Below, one piece after another: positions 1-8,888 of a stretch of 64,000 nucleotides of DNA. The stretch is from the NCBI RefSeq assembly GCF_019351435.1, contig NZ_JAHWYN010000008.1, positions 45,437-109,436 of the forward strand, in the 5' to 3' direction. Under the pieces are notes generated by a model. It was given only the letters and a program-made list of their open reading frames with translations, was not told where the DNA came from and did no database searches. Source of the stretch: Flavobacterium taihuense. Its GTDB lineage: Bacteria; Bacteroidota; Bacteroidia; Flavobacteriales; Flavobacteriaceae. Position 1 is the stretch's first letter. The number at the start of each line of letters is the position of its first letter. Position numbers and translations under genes: made by a program.

Positions 1-1288
1 GGTGATTGATTTCTTCGTGGGTAAAGCCCTTTTTACGCAAGACAATCCATATAAGAAAAAGTTACTTTTTGTAATAAGTCTAATCGGTAATTTAGGAATG
101 CTGTGCTTTTTTAAATACGGTACTTTCTTACTTGAAAATTTTGTTTCGATTGTCAATCTTTTGGGTTTCGAATATCATCCCGCAACACCAAGTATCATAC
201 TCCCTGCAGGAATTTCATTTTATACCTTCACCACTTTATGCTACACTATAGACATGTACCATAAAAGAAGTGAACCAGTAAAATCAATGTTGGATTTTTC
301 TTTGTTTGTCACATTTTTTCCGCATTTAGTAGCCGGACCAATTGTGCGTCCTCCACAATTAGTTCCTCAATTTGAAACCGAAAGAGTTGCTACCCAAAAA
401 CAAATATTTGATGGTTTATTATTACTTTCATTGGGTTTATTTATGAAAGTAGTCTTGGCAGATGGAATGCTATCGGAAACTGCAAATGCTGTATTTAACT
501 CCACTGCTGTTTTGCCCGCACTGGATGCTTGGATAGGTGTTTTAGCTTTTTCTGGTCAAATATTCTTGGACTTTGCTGGATATTCTACCTGTGCCATTGG
601 AGTCGCTTTATGCTTAGGTTTTGTTTTGCCACAAAATTTCAATTATCCTTATGCAGCCTTAGGTTTTTCAGATTTTTGGAAACGTTGGCACATTACATTA
701 TCCAGCTGGCTCAAAGATTATTTATACATTCCTCTTGGAGGCAATCGTCATGGCAAACTCCGAACCTACTATGCACTAATGGTTACTATGTTATTAGGAG
801 GACTTTGGCATGGTGCAAACTGGACATTTGTTGCTTGGGGCGGTTTGCATGGTTTTTATTTATGGATCGAAAAATACCTGAGAGACCGCAAAAAAAGCAT
901 TCAACACAAAGGCCATAATGAATTAAATATTTCAACAAAAGAAAGCAGTTGGATTGGCTTTTTTTATGCACTGCTTACTTTTATGTTAGTCAACATCACA
1001 TGGGTATTTTTCCGTTCGAATACCTTTTCAAAAGCTTGGCAAATGTTGATTTCTATGTCTGGAACCGAAACGGATGGAAAAGCGTTATTGACCACATTGG
1101 CCATTATTAAAGTCGCGGTAATAATCCCTTTAATTGTTATCACGCATTGGTTGATGCGGAATACCAAAGTACTTGAGGTGGCACATCAACTAAGCTGGTG
1201 GAAACTAGGAATTGCATGGTCTACAATCATATTATTATTGATTTGGTCTCAAGAAAGTGGAAGTTCCTTTATCTATTTTCAGTTTTAA
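1..1288 (+). CDS. MBOAT family O-acyltransferase (AlgI/DltB-like), 5' truncated by window edge
   Basis: A multi-pass membrane protein that would transfer acyl groups (usually acetyl) to an extracytoplasmic polymer. At least 428 residues are visible and the frame is open from the first base, so the true start lies before the window. The MBOAT signatures are clear: a WHITLSSWLKDYLYIPLGG segment near residue 235, followed by LLGGLWHGANWTFVAWGGLHG carrying the conserved active-site histidine near residue 272. About ten hydrophobic segments are spread over the length. The family is known from alginate and cell-wall acetylation; the substrate here cannot be told from this sequence. A partner SGNH-type acetyltransferase would be expected upstream, outside the window. 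Family assignment is firm, the substrate is open. Confidence 0.88.
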   Translation, partial: VIDFFVGKALFTQDNPYKKKLLFVISLIGNLGMLCFFKYGTFLLENFVSIVNLLGFEYHPATPSIILPAGISFYTFTTLCYTIDMYHKRSEPVKSMLDFSLFVTFFPHLVAGPIVRPPQLVPQFETERVATQKQIFDGLLLLSLGLFMKVVLADGMLSETANAVFNSTAVLPALDAWIGVLAFSGQIFLDFAGYSTCAIGVALCLGFVLPQNFNYPYAALGFSDFWKRWHITLSSWLKDYLYIPLGGNRHGKLRTYYALMVTMLLGGLWHGANWTFVAWGGLHGFYLWIEKYLRDRKKSIQHKGHNELNISTKESSWIGFFYALLTFMLVNITWVFFRSNTFSKAWQMLISMSGTETDGKALLTTLAIIKVAVIIPLIVITHWLMRNTKVLEVAHQLSWWKLGIAWSTIILLLIWSQESGSSFIYFQF

Positions 1289-1299
1289 TCTAAAAGTTC

Positions 1300-1330
1300 T
1301 TGGTTTTTATTCTGTTTAAAATATTTTTTG
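1300..1330 (+). promoter_or_regulatory. Possible promoter for the lipoprotein gene
   Basis: TTG at 1300-1302 and TATTTTTTG at 1322-1330 are separated by 19 bases. This approximates the Bacteroidota pattern TTG-N19-TAnnTTTG with one extra T. It lies just after the acyltransferase stop and 48 bases before the next start. Confidence 0.35.
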
Positions 1331-1377
1331 ATTCTATAGAGAAGTAAATAAAGTTCAACCAATTAAATAAAAAAAAG

Positions 1378-2088
1378 ATGAAAACAATTTTGACAATGTT
1401 CGCAGCAATGCTAGCCTTAAGTTTCACTTCCTGTAAAAAAGAAAGTGTTAAAGAAGTTACCCCAACTGAAAGCGCCCCCGAAAAAGAAGTAGCAAAAGAA
1501 GAACCGGTTTTTGAACCTTTTAAAGTTATGGTTATAACCCATACCGTAAAAGATTTTGATACTTGGAAAAAAGCTTTTGACGAGCACGAAAGTGTTAGAA
1601 CCGCTAGTGGACTAACATTAAGAGCCTTGGGAAGAGATATGGATAATCCAAATAAAGTGTATGTTTTCTTGAATATGGAGGATTTGCAAAAAGCCAAAGA
1701 TTTTGCCGCCAATCCTGATTTAAAAGAAAGAATGAAAAAAGGTGGTGTAACCAGTGCTCCTGATTTTAAATATGCTGATGTAATACGGTTTGAAGAATCA
1801 CCCGCAACATTAAAAGGAAGAGTTCGAGTAGGTCATAAAGTAAAAGATTTTGATGCGTGGCTAAAAGGATATGATGCCGAAGGCAAAGATACCAGAATGG
1901 CTCACGGATTAGTAGACAGAGCTATTTCCAGAAGTATAGATGATCCAAATATGGTTTATGTAACTTTTGCCATAAGCGATTTAGAGAAAGCAAAAGCAAG
2001 AATAAAAGACCCCGCTTTGAAAAAAATCATGACCGATGCTGGTGTAATAGGCAAACCCGAAGTGACTTTCTATAATGCCGTAGAATAA
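1378..2088 (+). CDS. Lipoprotein with two tandem ferredoxin-like (ABM-type) repeats
   Basis: A 236-residue secreted lipoprotein: a hydrophobic signal ending in SFTSC gives a lipobox with Cys19, followed by a charged Glu/Lys/Pro linker to about residue 48. The rest is two copies of one domain of about 85 residues. Copy 1 begins VMVITHTVKDFDTWKKAFDE (about 51) and copy 2 begins VRVGHKVKDFDAWLKGYD (about 147). Both share the patterns KDFDxW, DDPNxVYV and KAxxxxxDPxLKxxMxxxGV. The fold looks like a dimeric alpha-beta barrel or antibiotic-biosynthesis-monooxygenase-like domain, so the two copies could form an internal pseudo-dimer. No catalytic residues can be assigned. Function unknown. It stands alone between a possible promoter and a strong terminator. 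Confidence 0.75.
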   Translation: MKTILTMFAAMLALSFTSCKKESVKEVTPTESAPEKEVAKEEPVFEPFKVMVITHTVKDFDTWKKAFDEHESVRTASGLTLRALGRDMDNPNKVYVFLNMEDLQKAKDFAANPDLKERMKKGGVTSAPDFKYADVIRFEESPATLKGRVRVGHKVKDFDAWLKGYDAEGKDTRMAHGLVDRAISRSIDDPNMVYVTFAISDLEKAKARIKDPALKKIMTDAGVIGKPEVTFYNAVE

Positions 2089-2103
2089 AAGTCTCCTATT
2101 CAA

Positions 2104-2176
2104 AAAAGCCAAACTAACTTATTTCAAATCATTTCCTTCACAAAAGGATAATCGTAAATAAGTTAGTTTGGCTTTT
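2104..2176 (+). terminator. Long perfect stem terminator after the lipoprotein gene
   Basis: The arms 2104-2124 and 2156-2176 are perfect reverse complements over 21 bp, with a 31-base loop, and end in TTTT. It begins 15 bases after the stop codon. The long loop is unusual for a terminator. Confidence 0.7.
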
Positions 2177-2250
2177 CTGCGTAAGGGATTAAGGCGATAT
2201 CCTTTATTTTTTTTCTTTATAAAAATAAAGATAAAGCCGAAAGCCCGGCC
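2177..2250 (+). repeat. Intergenic imperfect stem-loop element (type A)
   Basis: Non-coding spacer before gcvT. The strand can fold as GGG - internal loop - GGC - long AT hairpin - GCC - GAAAG - CCC. The outer arms are at 2185-2195 and 2236-2246 and the AT hairpin spans about 2203-2233 (CTTTAT facing ATAAAG). From general familiarity with flavobacterial genomes this resembles a dispersed intergenic element with a GCGAAAGCCCG-like right end, but copy number cannot be tested here. The reverse strand of this region contains only a spurious reading frame. Confidence 0.45.
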
Positions 2251-2382
2251 TACATTTACAAATAAAGGAGGAACGACTGCAATTTTTAAATGTGGGAAAC
2301 GCCCAAATAAAGAGTACAATTTACACATTATCGTTTATTAACGCCGCTTTATGGAATGTTAACTATTTCAACGTTTATAGGC

Positions 2383-2413
2383 TTTGCCACACAAAATAAA
2401 AACTATAAATTAG
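2383..2413 (+). promoter_or_regulatory. Promoter of gcvT
   Basis: TTTG at 2383-2386 (-33 element) and TAAATTAG at 2406-2413 (-7 element, one mismatch from TAnnTTTG) are separated by 19 bases, the preferred Bacteroidota spacing. The start codon follows 28 bases downstream. Confidence 0.55.
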
Positions 2414-2440
2414 CACTTTAATAATTATATAAAAAAAACA

Positions 2441-3523
2441 ATGAAAAATACTGCTTTAACGCACATACATGAGGGTTTGGGAGCGAAAATGCTACCGTTT
2501 GCTGGATACAATATGCCTATTCTTTATGAAGGGGTGAATGCTGAACACGAAACGGTTCGAAATGCAGTAGGTGTTTTTGATGTGTCGCACATGGGAGAAT
2601 TTATACTTTCTGGTCCAAATGCTTTAACTTTAATCCAAAAAGTAACTTCGAATGATGCAGCAACTTTGACCATTGGAAGAGCACAATATTCTTGTTTACC
2701 AAATAATGATGGTGGAATTGTAGATGATTTAATTATCTATAAAATGAAAGAAGAACAGTACTTACTTGTTGTAAACGCATCTAACATTGACAAAGATTGG
2801 GATTGGATTTCGGCTCACAATGATTTGGGTGTAGAAATGAGAAACGTATCCGATGATTATTCTTTGTTGGCTATTCAAGGACCAAAAGCGGTTGAGGCTA
2901 TGCAATCTTTATCTTCTATCGATTTATCTGCGATTGCCTATTATCATTTTGAAGTAGCTGATTTTGCTGGTTTTGATAATGTAATAATTTCGGCAACTGG
3001 TTATACCGGTTCAGGTGGATTTGAGATTTATTGTAAAAATTCGGAAGTAGAAACGATTTGGAACAAAGTTTTCGAAGCTGGAGCAGCTTATGGAATCAAA
3101 CCTATTGGTCTGGCCGCAAGAGATACTTTGCGTTTGGAAATGGGATTTTGTTTGTACGGTAACGACATCAATGATACAACTTCTCCATTAGAAGCTGGTT
3201 TGGGATGGATTACAAAATTCACCAAAGAATTTACTAATTCAGATAATTTAAAAGCACAAAAAGAAGTTGGTGTAAGCAAAAAATTAGTAGCTTTCGAAAT
3301 GCAAGAACGTGCTGTTCCAAGACATGATTATGAAATAGTAGATGGTTTGGGTAATGTAATCGGAATTGTAACATCTGGAACGATGTCTCCTTCCATGAAT
3401 AAAGGAATAGGTTTGGGCTATGTTACAACTGGCAATAGCACCGTAGATAGCGATATTTATATTCGAATCAGAAAAAATGATGTTCCTGCCAAAGTGGTAA
3501 AACTCCCGTTTTATAAAAAATAG
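2441..3523 (+). CDS. gcvT: Glycine cleavage system aminomethyltransferase (T protein)
   Basis: A 360-residue cytoplasmic enzyme that takes the aminomethyl group from lipoylated H protein and transfers it to tetrahydrofolate, releasing ammonia. Length and motifs match the family: an N-terminal [14 protein letters not shown] region, [10 protein letters not shown] (about 45-54), [15 protein letters not shown] (about 185-199) and a C-terminal barrel with [22 protein letters not shown]. The start is fixed by the promoter 28 bases upstream. The stop is 8 bases before the S41 peptidase gene, so the two are probably co-transcribed. The H and P proteins are not in the window, so the complex is encoded in a scattered way. 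Confidence 0.95.
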   Translation: MKNTALTHIHEGLGAKMLPFAGYNMPILYEGVNAEHETVRNAVGVFDVSHMGEFILSGPNALTLIQKVTSNDAATLTIGRAQYSCLPNNDGGIVDDLIIYKMKEEQYLLVVNASNIDKDWDWISAHNDLGVEMRNVSDDYSLLAIQGPKAVEAMQSLSSIDLSAIAYYHFEVADFAGFDNVIISATGYTGSGGFEIYCKNSEVETIWNKVFEAGAAYGIKPIGLAARDTLRLEMGFCLYGNDINDTTSPLEAGLGWITKFTKEFTNSDNLKAQKEVGVSKKLVAFEMQERAVPRHDYEIVDGLGNVIGIVTSGTMSPSMNKGIGLGYVTTGNSTVDSDIYIRIRKNDVPAKVVKLPFYKK

Positions 3524-3531
3524 CTGTTTAC

Positions 3532-5577
3532 ATGAATAAAATTATACTATTTTTCCTATTTTGCACATTTTCTCTATTTGCACAAAATAGCGATACTAGT
3601 TGTGATATTTTATTCAAAATAAATAAATTACTACAAAAAGAGCATTTTAGCCCAAAGCCGGTAAACGACAGTTTATCGGCTTATGTTTTTGTAGAACTAA
3701 TGAATGATTTAGATCCTTCAAGAATCATTTTTTTAAAAACGCAAGCCGATTCACTCTCCAATAAATACCGACTTCGATTGGACGATCTTATTTTGAATAA
3801 AGATTGTTCTTTTATAAGTGATATTAAAAAAGAATACAAAAAAGCACTCCTTAGAAACAAATCAATATTAGAAAAGCTAAATGGTGAAACTATAGATTTT
3901 TCTACAAAAGATACCATTCGATTCAAACAGCGAAATTTTAATTTTTATTTAAAAGAAAATGAGGTAGAAAAAGCTTGGAATAAAAAAATTCGATATGAAG
4001 TATTTAGTGATATTACCGGGAAAAGCAAAAATCTAGACTCATTAAAACTCAATTTTAAGTCGATAAGCCATCTTTCTAAAAAGAGTGTCGTAGAAAACGA
4101 ACTATGCAAAATCAATGCCTCACTTTCAAACGATAAATATTTTGAAGACAATCTCTTTAATATCTTTTGTGGATATTTTGACCCACATACCAACTATTTC
4201 AGTAACGACACAAAATCAAGTTTTGTTTCGACTTTATCAAAAGAGAAACTTTCACTAGGATTGAATGTTTCGCTAAATGATAAAAATGAAATTATTGTAG
4301 ACGAAATTGACCCCAACGGACCAGCTTTTAAAACAGGAAAAATAAAAAAAGGAGATCAAATTATTGCCGTATCCAATCAAAGAGAAACACTAGAAGTTTC
4401 CTGTTACTCTATCGAATCCATAGCCACCCTAATGTCATCTGAGTTGAATACTACGATAACATTAACTCTAAAACGAAATTCAGGAAAAAGCTTTAAAGTC
4501 ATTATTGAAAAGCAAATCTTAAAAGATGAAGAAAACACTGTTTATAGTTTTATAGTCGATAAAGACATTAAAATTGGTTATATAAAAATACCTAGTTTTT
4601 ATTCCAATTTTGAAGGAGGAAACAGCAAAGGTTGTGCCCAAGATGTCGCAAAAGAAACTATTAAATTAATGAAGGACGATATTAAAGGATTAGTTCTTGA
4701 TTTGACTGACAACGGTGGTGGATCAATGGAAGAGGCCGTAAAATTAGCTGGCCTTTTTATTGACTACGGACCTATCTCAATTGTTGTGGATAACAAAAAA
4801 GAATTATCGATAATAAACGATCCGTATAAAGGCGTTATTTATAAAGGTCCGATCGTAATTATCATAAATGGAAATTCGGCTTCAGCAAGCGAGTTTTTTT
4901 CTTCAATAATGCAAGATTATAACAGATCCCTTTTGATAGGAAGCACCTCACTGGGAAAAGCAACCATGCAAACCATTGTTCCATTAGAAAAAAACGACGA
5001 ACAGCACTTTGTAAAATTAACCATTAGTAAATTTTACAGAATTACCGGAAAGAGTCATCAAGCCATTGGCGTCATACCTGATGTGCAAATTCCAACTATC
5101 TATCAAGATATTTTTCAAAAAGAAAGCTCATTCCCAACATCTTTAAAAAATGAAAGCTTAAATACAAGAATTCGTTTTACTCCTTATGTCAGCAATCAAT
5201 TAATTGAGTCTCTTGCAGAAAAAAGCAGAAGCAGAATAGCTCAAGATCCCTATTTCACTTCCATCATTACGCTGAATTCTAAAATTGACAATATTATAAA
5301 AAAATCTAATATTGAAATCCCAATGACCTTAGATTCAGTTTTTGAAAATCAAAACAGTATTAGCAACTTATCCGAAGAAATCAATAACTTCGCAACCGAT
5401 GATTTGAATTTGAATGTATCCAATTCAGAATACAATAAATCATTACTTGTAATCTATCCATCGCTTATCGAATACAACAAAATGCAACTCGATAATCTAA
5501 GGTCCAATCACTATCTCAATGAAGCTATATCCATCATAGCAGATTATAAATCTTTAAAACTAAGTAAAACGAACTAA
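3532..5577 (+). CDS. Tail-specific-protease-like S41 peptidase (Prc/CtpA type)
   Basis: A 681-residue exported protease, close to the length of E. coli Prc. A signal peptide ends at about residue 18 (LFAQ). An N-terminal helical domain contains the Prc-like phrase LMNDLDPSRIIFLK (about 55-68). A PDZ domain covers about 235-330 (GLNVSLNDKNEIIVDEIDPNGPAFKTG). The S41 core has the catalytic-serine motif GNSASASEFFSSIMQDYNRS from residue 447 and a LGKATMQT motif carrying the general-base lysine about 25 residues later. A C-terminal extension continues to the end. The family trims or degrades periplasmic proteins from their C termini. It follows gcvT by 8 bases with no terminator between. The functional link to glycine cleavage is probably only transcriptional. 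Confidence 0.88.
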   Translation: MNKIILFFLFCTFSLFAQNSDTSCDILFKINKLLQKEHFSPKPVNDSLSAYVFVELMNDLDPSRIIFLKTQADSLSNKYRLRLDDLILNKDCSFISDIKKEYKKALLRNKSILEKLNGETIDFSTKDTIRFKQRNFNFYLKENEVEKAWNKKIRYEVFSDITGKSKNLDSLKLNFKSISHLSKKSVVENELCKINASLSNDKYFEDNLFNIFCGYFDPHTNYFSNDTKSSFVSTLSKEKLSLGLNVSLNDKNEIIVDEIDPNGPAFKTGKIKKGDQIIAVSNQRETLEVSCYSIESIATLMSSELNTTITLTLKRNSGKSFKVIIEKQILKDEENTVYSFIVDKDIKIGYIKIPSFYSNFEGGNSKGCAQDVAKETIKLMKDDIKGLVLDLTDNGGGSMEEAVKLAGLFIDYGPISIVVDNKKELSIINDPYKGVIYKGPIVIIINGNSASASEFFSSIMQDYNRSLLIGSTSLGKATMQTIVPLEKNDEQHFVKLTISKFYRITGKSHQAIGVIPDVQIPTIYQDIFQKESSFPTSLKNESLNTRIRFTPYVSNQLIESLAEKSRSRIAQDPYFTSIITLNSKIDNIIKKSNIEIPMTLDSVFENQNSISNLSEEINNFATDDLNLNVSNSEYNKSLLVIYPSLIEYNKMQLDNLRSNHYLNEAISIIADYKSLKLSKTN

Positions 5578-5613
5578 ATGCATACTATTTTGCAAAAGAT
5601 TTTCCGTAGGCTT

Positions 5614-5643
5614 TTGGAAAAATAAGGAATAGATGTATTTTTG
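5614..5643 (+). promoter_or_regulatory. Promoter of the YebC-family gene
   Basis: TTG at 5614-5616 and a perfect TAnnTTTG box (TATTTTTG, 5636-5643) are exactly 19 bases apart. This decides the gene start: an upstream in-frame ATG at 5633 lies inside the promoter, so translation must begin at 5666. Confidence 0.7.
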
Positions 5644-5665
5644 CAGTACAAAACAACAATTAGAA

Positions 5666-6376
5666 ATGGGAAGAGCATTTGAGTTCCGAAAAGGTAGAAA
5701 AATGAAACGATGGTCAGCAATGGCCAAAGCCTTTACTAGAATAGGTAAAGATATTGTAATGGCGGTTAAAGAAGGTGGCCCAAATCCTGATGCCAATTCA
5801 AGATTAAGAGCCGTAATTCAAAATGCTAAGGCAGCCAATATGCCTAAAGACAATGTTGAACGTGCTATAAAGAAAGCAACTGATAAAGACACTGCTAACT
5901 ACAAGGAAGTATTATTTGAAGGCTATGCTCCTCATGGAATTGCACTTTTGATTGAAACTGCTACAGACAACAACAATAGAACAGTAGCTAACGTAAGAAG
6001 TTATTTCAACAAATGCAATGGAACTATGGGAACTCAAGGTTCTGTAGAGTTTATGTTTGACCATACTTGTAATTTCAGAATTCCAAAAGATGGTATCGAT
6101 CCAGAAGAATTAGAATTAGAACTAATTGATTTTGGAGCTGAAGAAGTTTTTGAAGATGAAGACGGAATTTTAATTTACGCTCCATTTGGCAGCTTTGGAA
6201 CCATTCAAAAAGAACTGGAAAGCAGAAAACTAGAAATTTTATCTTCTGGTTTCGAAAGAATTCCTCAAATTACCAAAAAATTAACGGAAGCTGAAATGGC
6301 CGATGTTGAAAAATTGATTGAAAAAATGGAAGAAGATGATGACGTAATGAACGTTTATCACACCATGGAAGAATAA
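5666..6376 (+). CDS. YebC/PmpR-family regulator / ribosome-associated factor
   Basis: A 236-residue cytoplasmic protein starting MGRAFEFRKGRKMKRWSAMA, the N terminus typical of the family (the R-K-A-KRWS basic stretch). It continues with NMPKDNVERAIKKATDKD, EGYAPHGIALLIE and TDNNNRTVANVRSYFNKCNG, all hallmark segments, and ends in an acidic tail (MEEDDDVMNVYHTMEE). Members were described as transcriptional regulators, and more recent work implicates YebC proteins in translation of difficult motifs. The ATG at 5666 is preferred over 5633 because a near-perfect promoter occupies 5614-5643. It is a single-gene unit closed by a terminator at 6397-6427. Confidence 0.92.
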   Translation: MGRAFEFRKGRKMKRWSAMAKAFTRIGKDIVMAVKEGGPNPDANSRLRAVIQNAKAANMPKDNVERAIKKATDKDTANYKEVLFEGYAPHGIALLIETATDNNNRTVANVRSYFNKCNGTMGTQGSVEFMFDHTCNFRIPKDGIDPEELELELIDFGAEEVFEDEDGILIYAPFGSFGTIQKELESRKLEILSSGFERIPQITKKLTEAEMADVEKLIEKMEEDDDVMNVYHTMEE

Positions 6377-6396
6377 TTATATGGCTTTAAGAACCC

Positions 6397-6427
6397 AAAA
6401 AAACTCTAGTTCTCTAGAGTTTTTTTT
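6397..6427 (+). terminator. Terminator after the YebC-family gene
   Basis: Arms AAACTCTAG (6401-6409) and CTAGAGTTT (6414-6422) pair perfectly around a TTCT loop and are followed by a run of eight or more T. An A-run before the stem makes it potentially bidirectional. Confidence 0.75.
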
Positions 6428-6541
6428 TATACTAAACCTTATATCAGAGTTCAAAGATTACTCAGTTGAAAAAAAAAATTGCTTCTTAAAAAAAAAGTTT
6501 AAACAAATTTATTTTTTAATCATCCAGGATCTCTTTCAATA

Positions 6542-7465
6542 CTAATTTAAAGTCAATTTTTTAGCACTTGAATTTTGTTGAGAATTTGAAACTTTCAATA
6601 GATATGTACCTTCAGGCAACGTACTAATATCAATATCATTCTTATTACCAGTATAAACTTTTTGTCCTTTTGTCGAGTATATTTCAGATGTTTTGAAAGT
6701 TATTGTTTCTTTAGGGACATCTAACACTACCTTTGGATTTGAAGCTGCCGTTTTTGCTTTTGAAGCAGCACCTTTTTCAGCGATTCCTACAACATCATTT
6801 GGAGCCAAAATAGGAGAATCTTTATAAATAGCTGCTACTTCGTCACTCGACAAAGCAACATCATAAATTTTCAAATCATCTAAATCCGCATTCATACTAA
6901 CCCATTTACTCATTTTACCAATATCAAAAACTATCCCCGAAGTGATTTTTTTTGGACTAATAGATGATTTAATAAGCGCACCGTTTCTATAAATTTTTAA
7001 TGAGAGGCCATCATAAGTAACGGTATAATTATACCATGTATCTGGAATAATTGTTGTAGTTACAATAACATCATTAACAACTCCCCAACCTGCAAAATTT
7101 AAATCTGATTTTGAAGTTGTTGTACTTTGTTGCAACAGACCAAAAAATTGCGCATCATATAACAAACCGTACCCCCAAATATAGTTATCCACAGCTACAT
7201 CATTATATTTTACCCAAATAGAAATTGTTCTAGCTGTATTGGAAAGCGGCAAATTAGGTATTGTAGCCTCAATAGCATTGTTATTAATACGAATAGCTCT
7301 ATTAGCAACACCTGTTCTATCATTCACATAATTGACAACACCCGAAAATAAAATATTATTCTGTGTATTACTCAAATTACCATTAAACTTAAATTCTTGA
7401 ATCGGAATCTGTGCAGTAATTGAAAATGATAAAACGAAAATAGCAAAGAGTATAATTTTTTTCAT
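6542..7465 (-). CDS. Secreted LamG/concanavalin-like protein with T9SS C-terminal sorting domain
   Basis: A 307-residue exported protein. The signal peptide is MKKIILFAIFVLSFSITAQ. A LamG-type jelly-roll domain covers about residues 25-210 (motifs RTISIWVKYN, WYNYTVTYDGLSLKIYRNG and DLDDLKIYDVALSSDEVAAIY). After an Ala/Lys-rich linker, the C-terminal 75 residues form a type A sorting domain (STKGQKVYTGNKNDIDISTLPEGTY split around a YLLKV strand and a basic end). Such tails direct export through the type IX system and surface attachment or release. The ATG at 7465 is preferred over an upstream in-frame start at 7507 because the latter lies almost at the predicted transcription start. No catalytic module is present; it probably binds glycans or acts structurally. 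Confidence 0.8.
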   Translation of the reverse strand: MKKIILFAIFVLSFSITAQIPIQEFKFNGNLSNTQNNILFSGVVNYVNDRTGVANRAIRINNNAIEATIPNLPLSNTARTISIWVKYNDVAVDNYIWGYGLLYDAQFFGLLQQSTTTSKSDLNFAGWGVVNDVIVTTTIIPDTWYNYTVTYDGLSLKIYRNGALIKSSISPKKITSGIVFDIGKMSKWVSMNADLDDLKIYDVALSSDEVAAIYKDSPILAPNDVVGIAEKGAASKAKTAASNPKVVLDVPKETITFKTSEIYSTKGQKVYTGNKNDIDISTLPEGTYLLKVSNSQQNSSAKKLTLN

Positions 7466-7518
7466 AAGTGTAGGTTTTAAATTTGTTAAGAAATAACTTG
7501 ACCTCATTTATTACCTAC

Positions 7519-7546
7519 AAATTTACTACTAGAATATACCATCAAC
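7519..7546 (-). promoter_or_regulatory. Promoter of the LamG/T9SS protein gene
   Basis: On the minus strand, TTG (7546-7544) and a perfect -7 box TAAATTTG (7526-7519) are separated by 17 bases. This leaves a leader of about 45-50 bases before the ATG at 7465. Confidence 0.5.
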
Positions 7547-7726
7547 CTAAATTTCCCGATAAAGAACTAAAATACTCGTTTAACCCCAAAAAACAATTTA
7601 CAACTATAAAAAAGAACCCTAACGTTAAAAAATAACCATCATTTTCACGCAATCTTCGATAAAATAATAAATACACACACCTTTATATTGATAAAAAAAA
7701 GAGCAACTCAGTATGTTTAAACAAAA

Positions 7727-7756
7727 AAAAACTCCAGTTTTAAAACTGGAGTTTTT
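7727..7756 (-). terminator. Terminator of the cysteine synthase family gene (bidirectional form)
   Basis: The 22-bp palindrome at 7731-7752 (ACTCCAGTTTT and its complement) is flanked by A-runs on one side and T-runs on the other. It starts 19 bases beyond the stop of the minus-strand gene ending at 7775. Confidence 0.75.
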
Positions 7757-7774
7757 ATATAATAATAAATTCAA

Positions 7775-8815
7775 TTACTTTATGAATTCAATTTTTTGTT
7801 CTTCTTCTTCGTTAATACTATCAAAAAATCCTTGATCGTTCATCCAATCATCACTAAACACTTTACTCATATAACGAGAACCATGATCTGGAAAGATTGC
7901 AACAACATTACTATCTTCATCAAACTCTCCTTCTTCTGCATATTGTTTAATTGCTTGCATTACTGCTCCAGATGTATACCCTACAAACAAACCTTCTTTT
8001 CTTGTAACCTCTCTAGCGGAATGTGCACTTTCTTCATCAGAGACTTTGATAAATTTATCAATAATATCAAAATCGGTTGCTGATGGGATCAAATTTTTCC
8101 CTAGCCCTTCTATTCGATAAGGATAAATCTCATCGTTGTCAAACTCTCTAGTCTCATGGTATTTTTTCAAAACCGAACCAAAAGCATCAACACCTAATAT
8201 TCTAACATTTGGATTTTGTTCTTTCAAGTATTTTGCCGTCCCAGATATTGTTCCTCCAGTTCCGCTACAAGCAACAAGATGCGTTATTTTACCATTGGTC
8301 TGTTTCCAAATTTCTGGTCCAGTCGACTTATAGTGTGCATCAACATTTAATTGGTTAAAATATTGATTGATGTAAATCGAGCCTTTGGTCTCTTCGTGCA
8401 ATCGTTTTGCTACATTATAGTAAGAACGATCATCATCTGCAGATACATGAGCGGGGCAAACATAAACTTTGGCACCCAAGCTCCTCAGCATATCAATCTT
8501 ATCTTTTGAGGATTTAGAACTTACCGCAAGAATACAATTGTACCCTTTTATGATGCTAACCATTGCCAAACTAAAACCTGTATTACCAGAAGTAGTTTCA
8601 ATTATGGTATCACCCGGAGATAAAATTCCTCGTTTTTCTGCTTCTTCAATAATGTATAAAGCAATTCTGTCTTTGGAAGAATGTCCCGGATTAAAGGATT
8701 CTACCTTTGCGTAGAAGTTGCCCTTTAAATTCTCAGTTACACTATTTAGTTTAATAAGTGGAGTATTACCTATTAACTCTAAAATATTATTATAAGCATT
8801 TATTTCTTCTTTCAT
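7775..8815 (-). CDS. PLP-dependent cysteine synthase / cystathionine beta-synthase family enzyme
   Basis: A 346-residue cytoplasmic fold-type II PLP enzyme. The cofactor lysine is Lys48 in [10 protein letters not shown], the substrate loop is TTSGNTG (74-80), and the PLP-phosphate loop is GTGGTISG (about 190-197). These enzymes make cysteine or cystathionine from an activated serine and a thiol or sulfide. There is no C-terminal CBS (Bateman) pair, only an acidic Glu-rich tail. Sequence alone does not separate O-acetylserine sulfhydrylase from a cystathionine beta-synthase-like activity, so no symbol is given. It is a single-gene unit with a terminator just downstream and no other sulfur-assimilation gene beside it. 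Confidence 0.85.
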   Translation of the reverse strand: MKEEINAYNNILELIGNTPLIKLNSVTENLKGNFYAKVESFNPGHSSKDRIALYIIEEAEKRGILSPGDTIIETTSGNTGFSLAMVSIIKGYNCILAVSSKSSKDKIDMLRSLGAKVYVCPAHVSADDDRSYYNVAKRLHEETKGSIYINQYFNQLNVDAHYKSTGPEIWKQTNGKITHLVACSGTGGTISGTAKYLKEQNPNVRILGVDAFGSVLKKYHETREFDNDEIYPYRIEGLGKNLIPSATDFDIIDKFIKVSDEESAHSAREVTRKEGLFVGYTSGAVMQAIKQYAEEGEFDEDSNVVAIFPDHGSRYMSKVFSDDWMNDQGFFDSINEEEEQKIEFIK

Positions 8816-8888
8816 AAAAAAATAGTTTATCTAAGAGCTTTTTTTTAATTAACCCCGATATCATGCAAATCTAACAAAAAAAATCTAA

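Noticed and set aside
1290..1712. A 140-residue minus-strand frame across the lipoprotein start
   Set aside because: The plus-strand gene has a clear signal peptide and internal repeat; the minus frame is its shadow.
2119..2328. A 69-residue minus-strand frame covering the type A element
   Set aside because: It runs through a terminator arm and a folded intergenic element and has no domain. Spurious.
5633..5665. Upstream ATG as the start of the YebC-family gene
   Set aside because: It lies inside a near-perfect promoter; the family N terminus begins at 5666.
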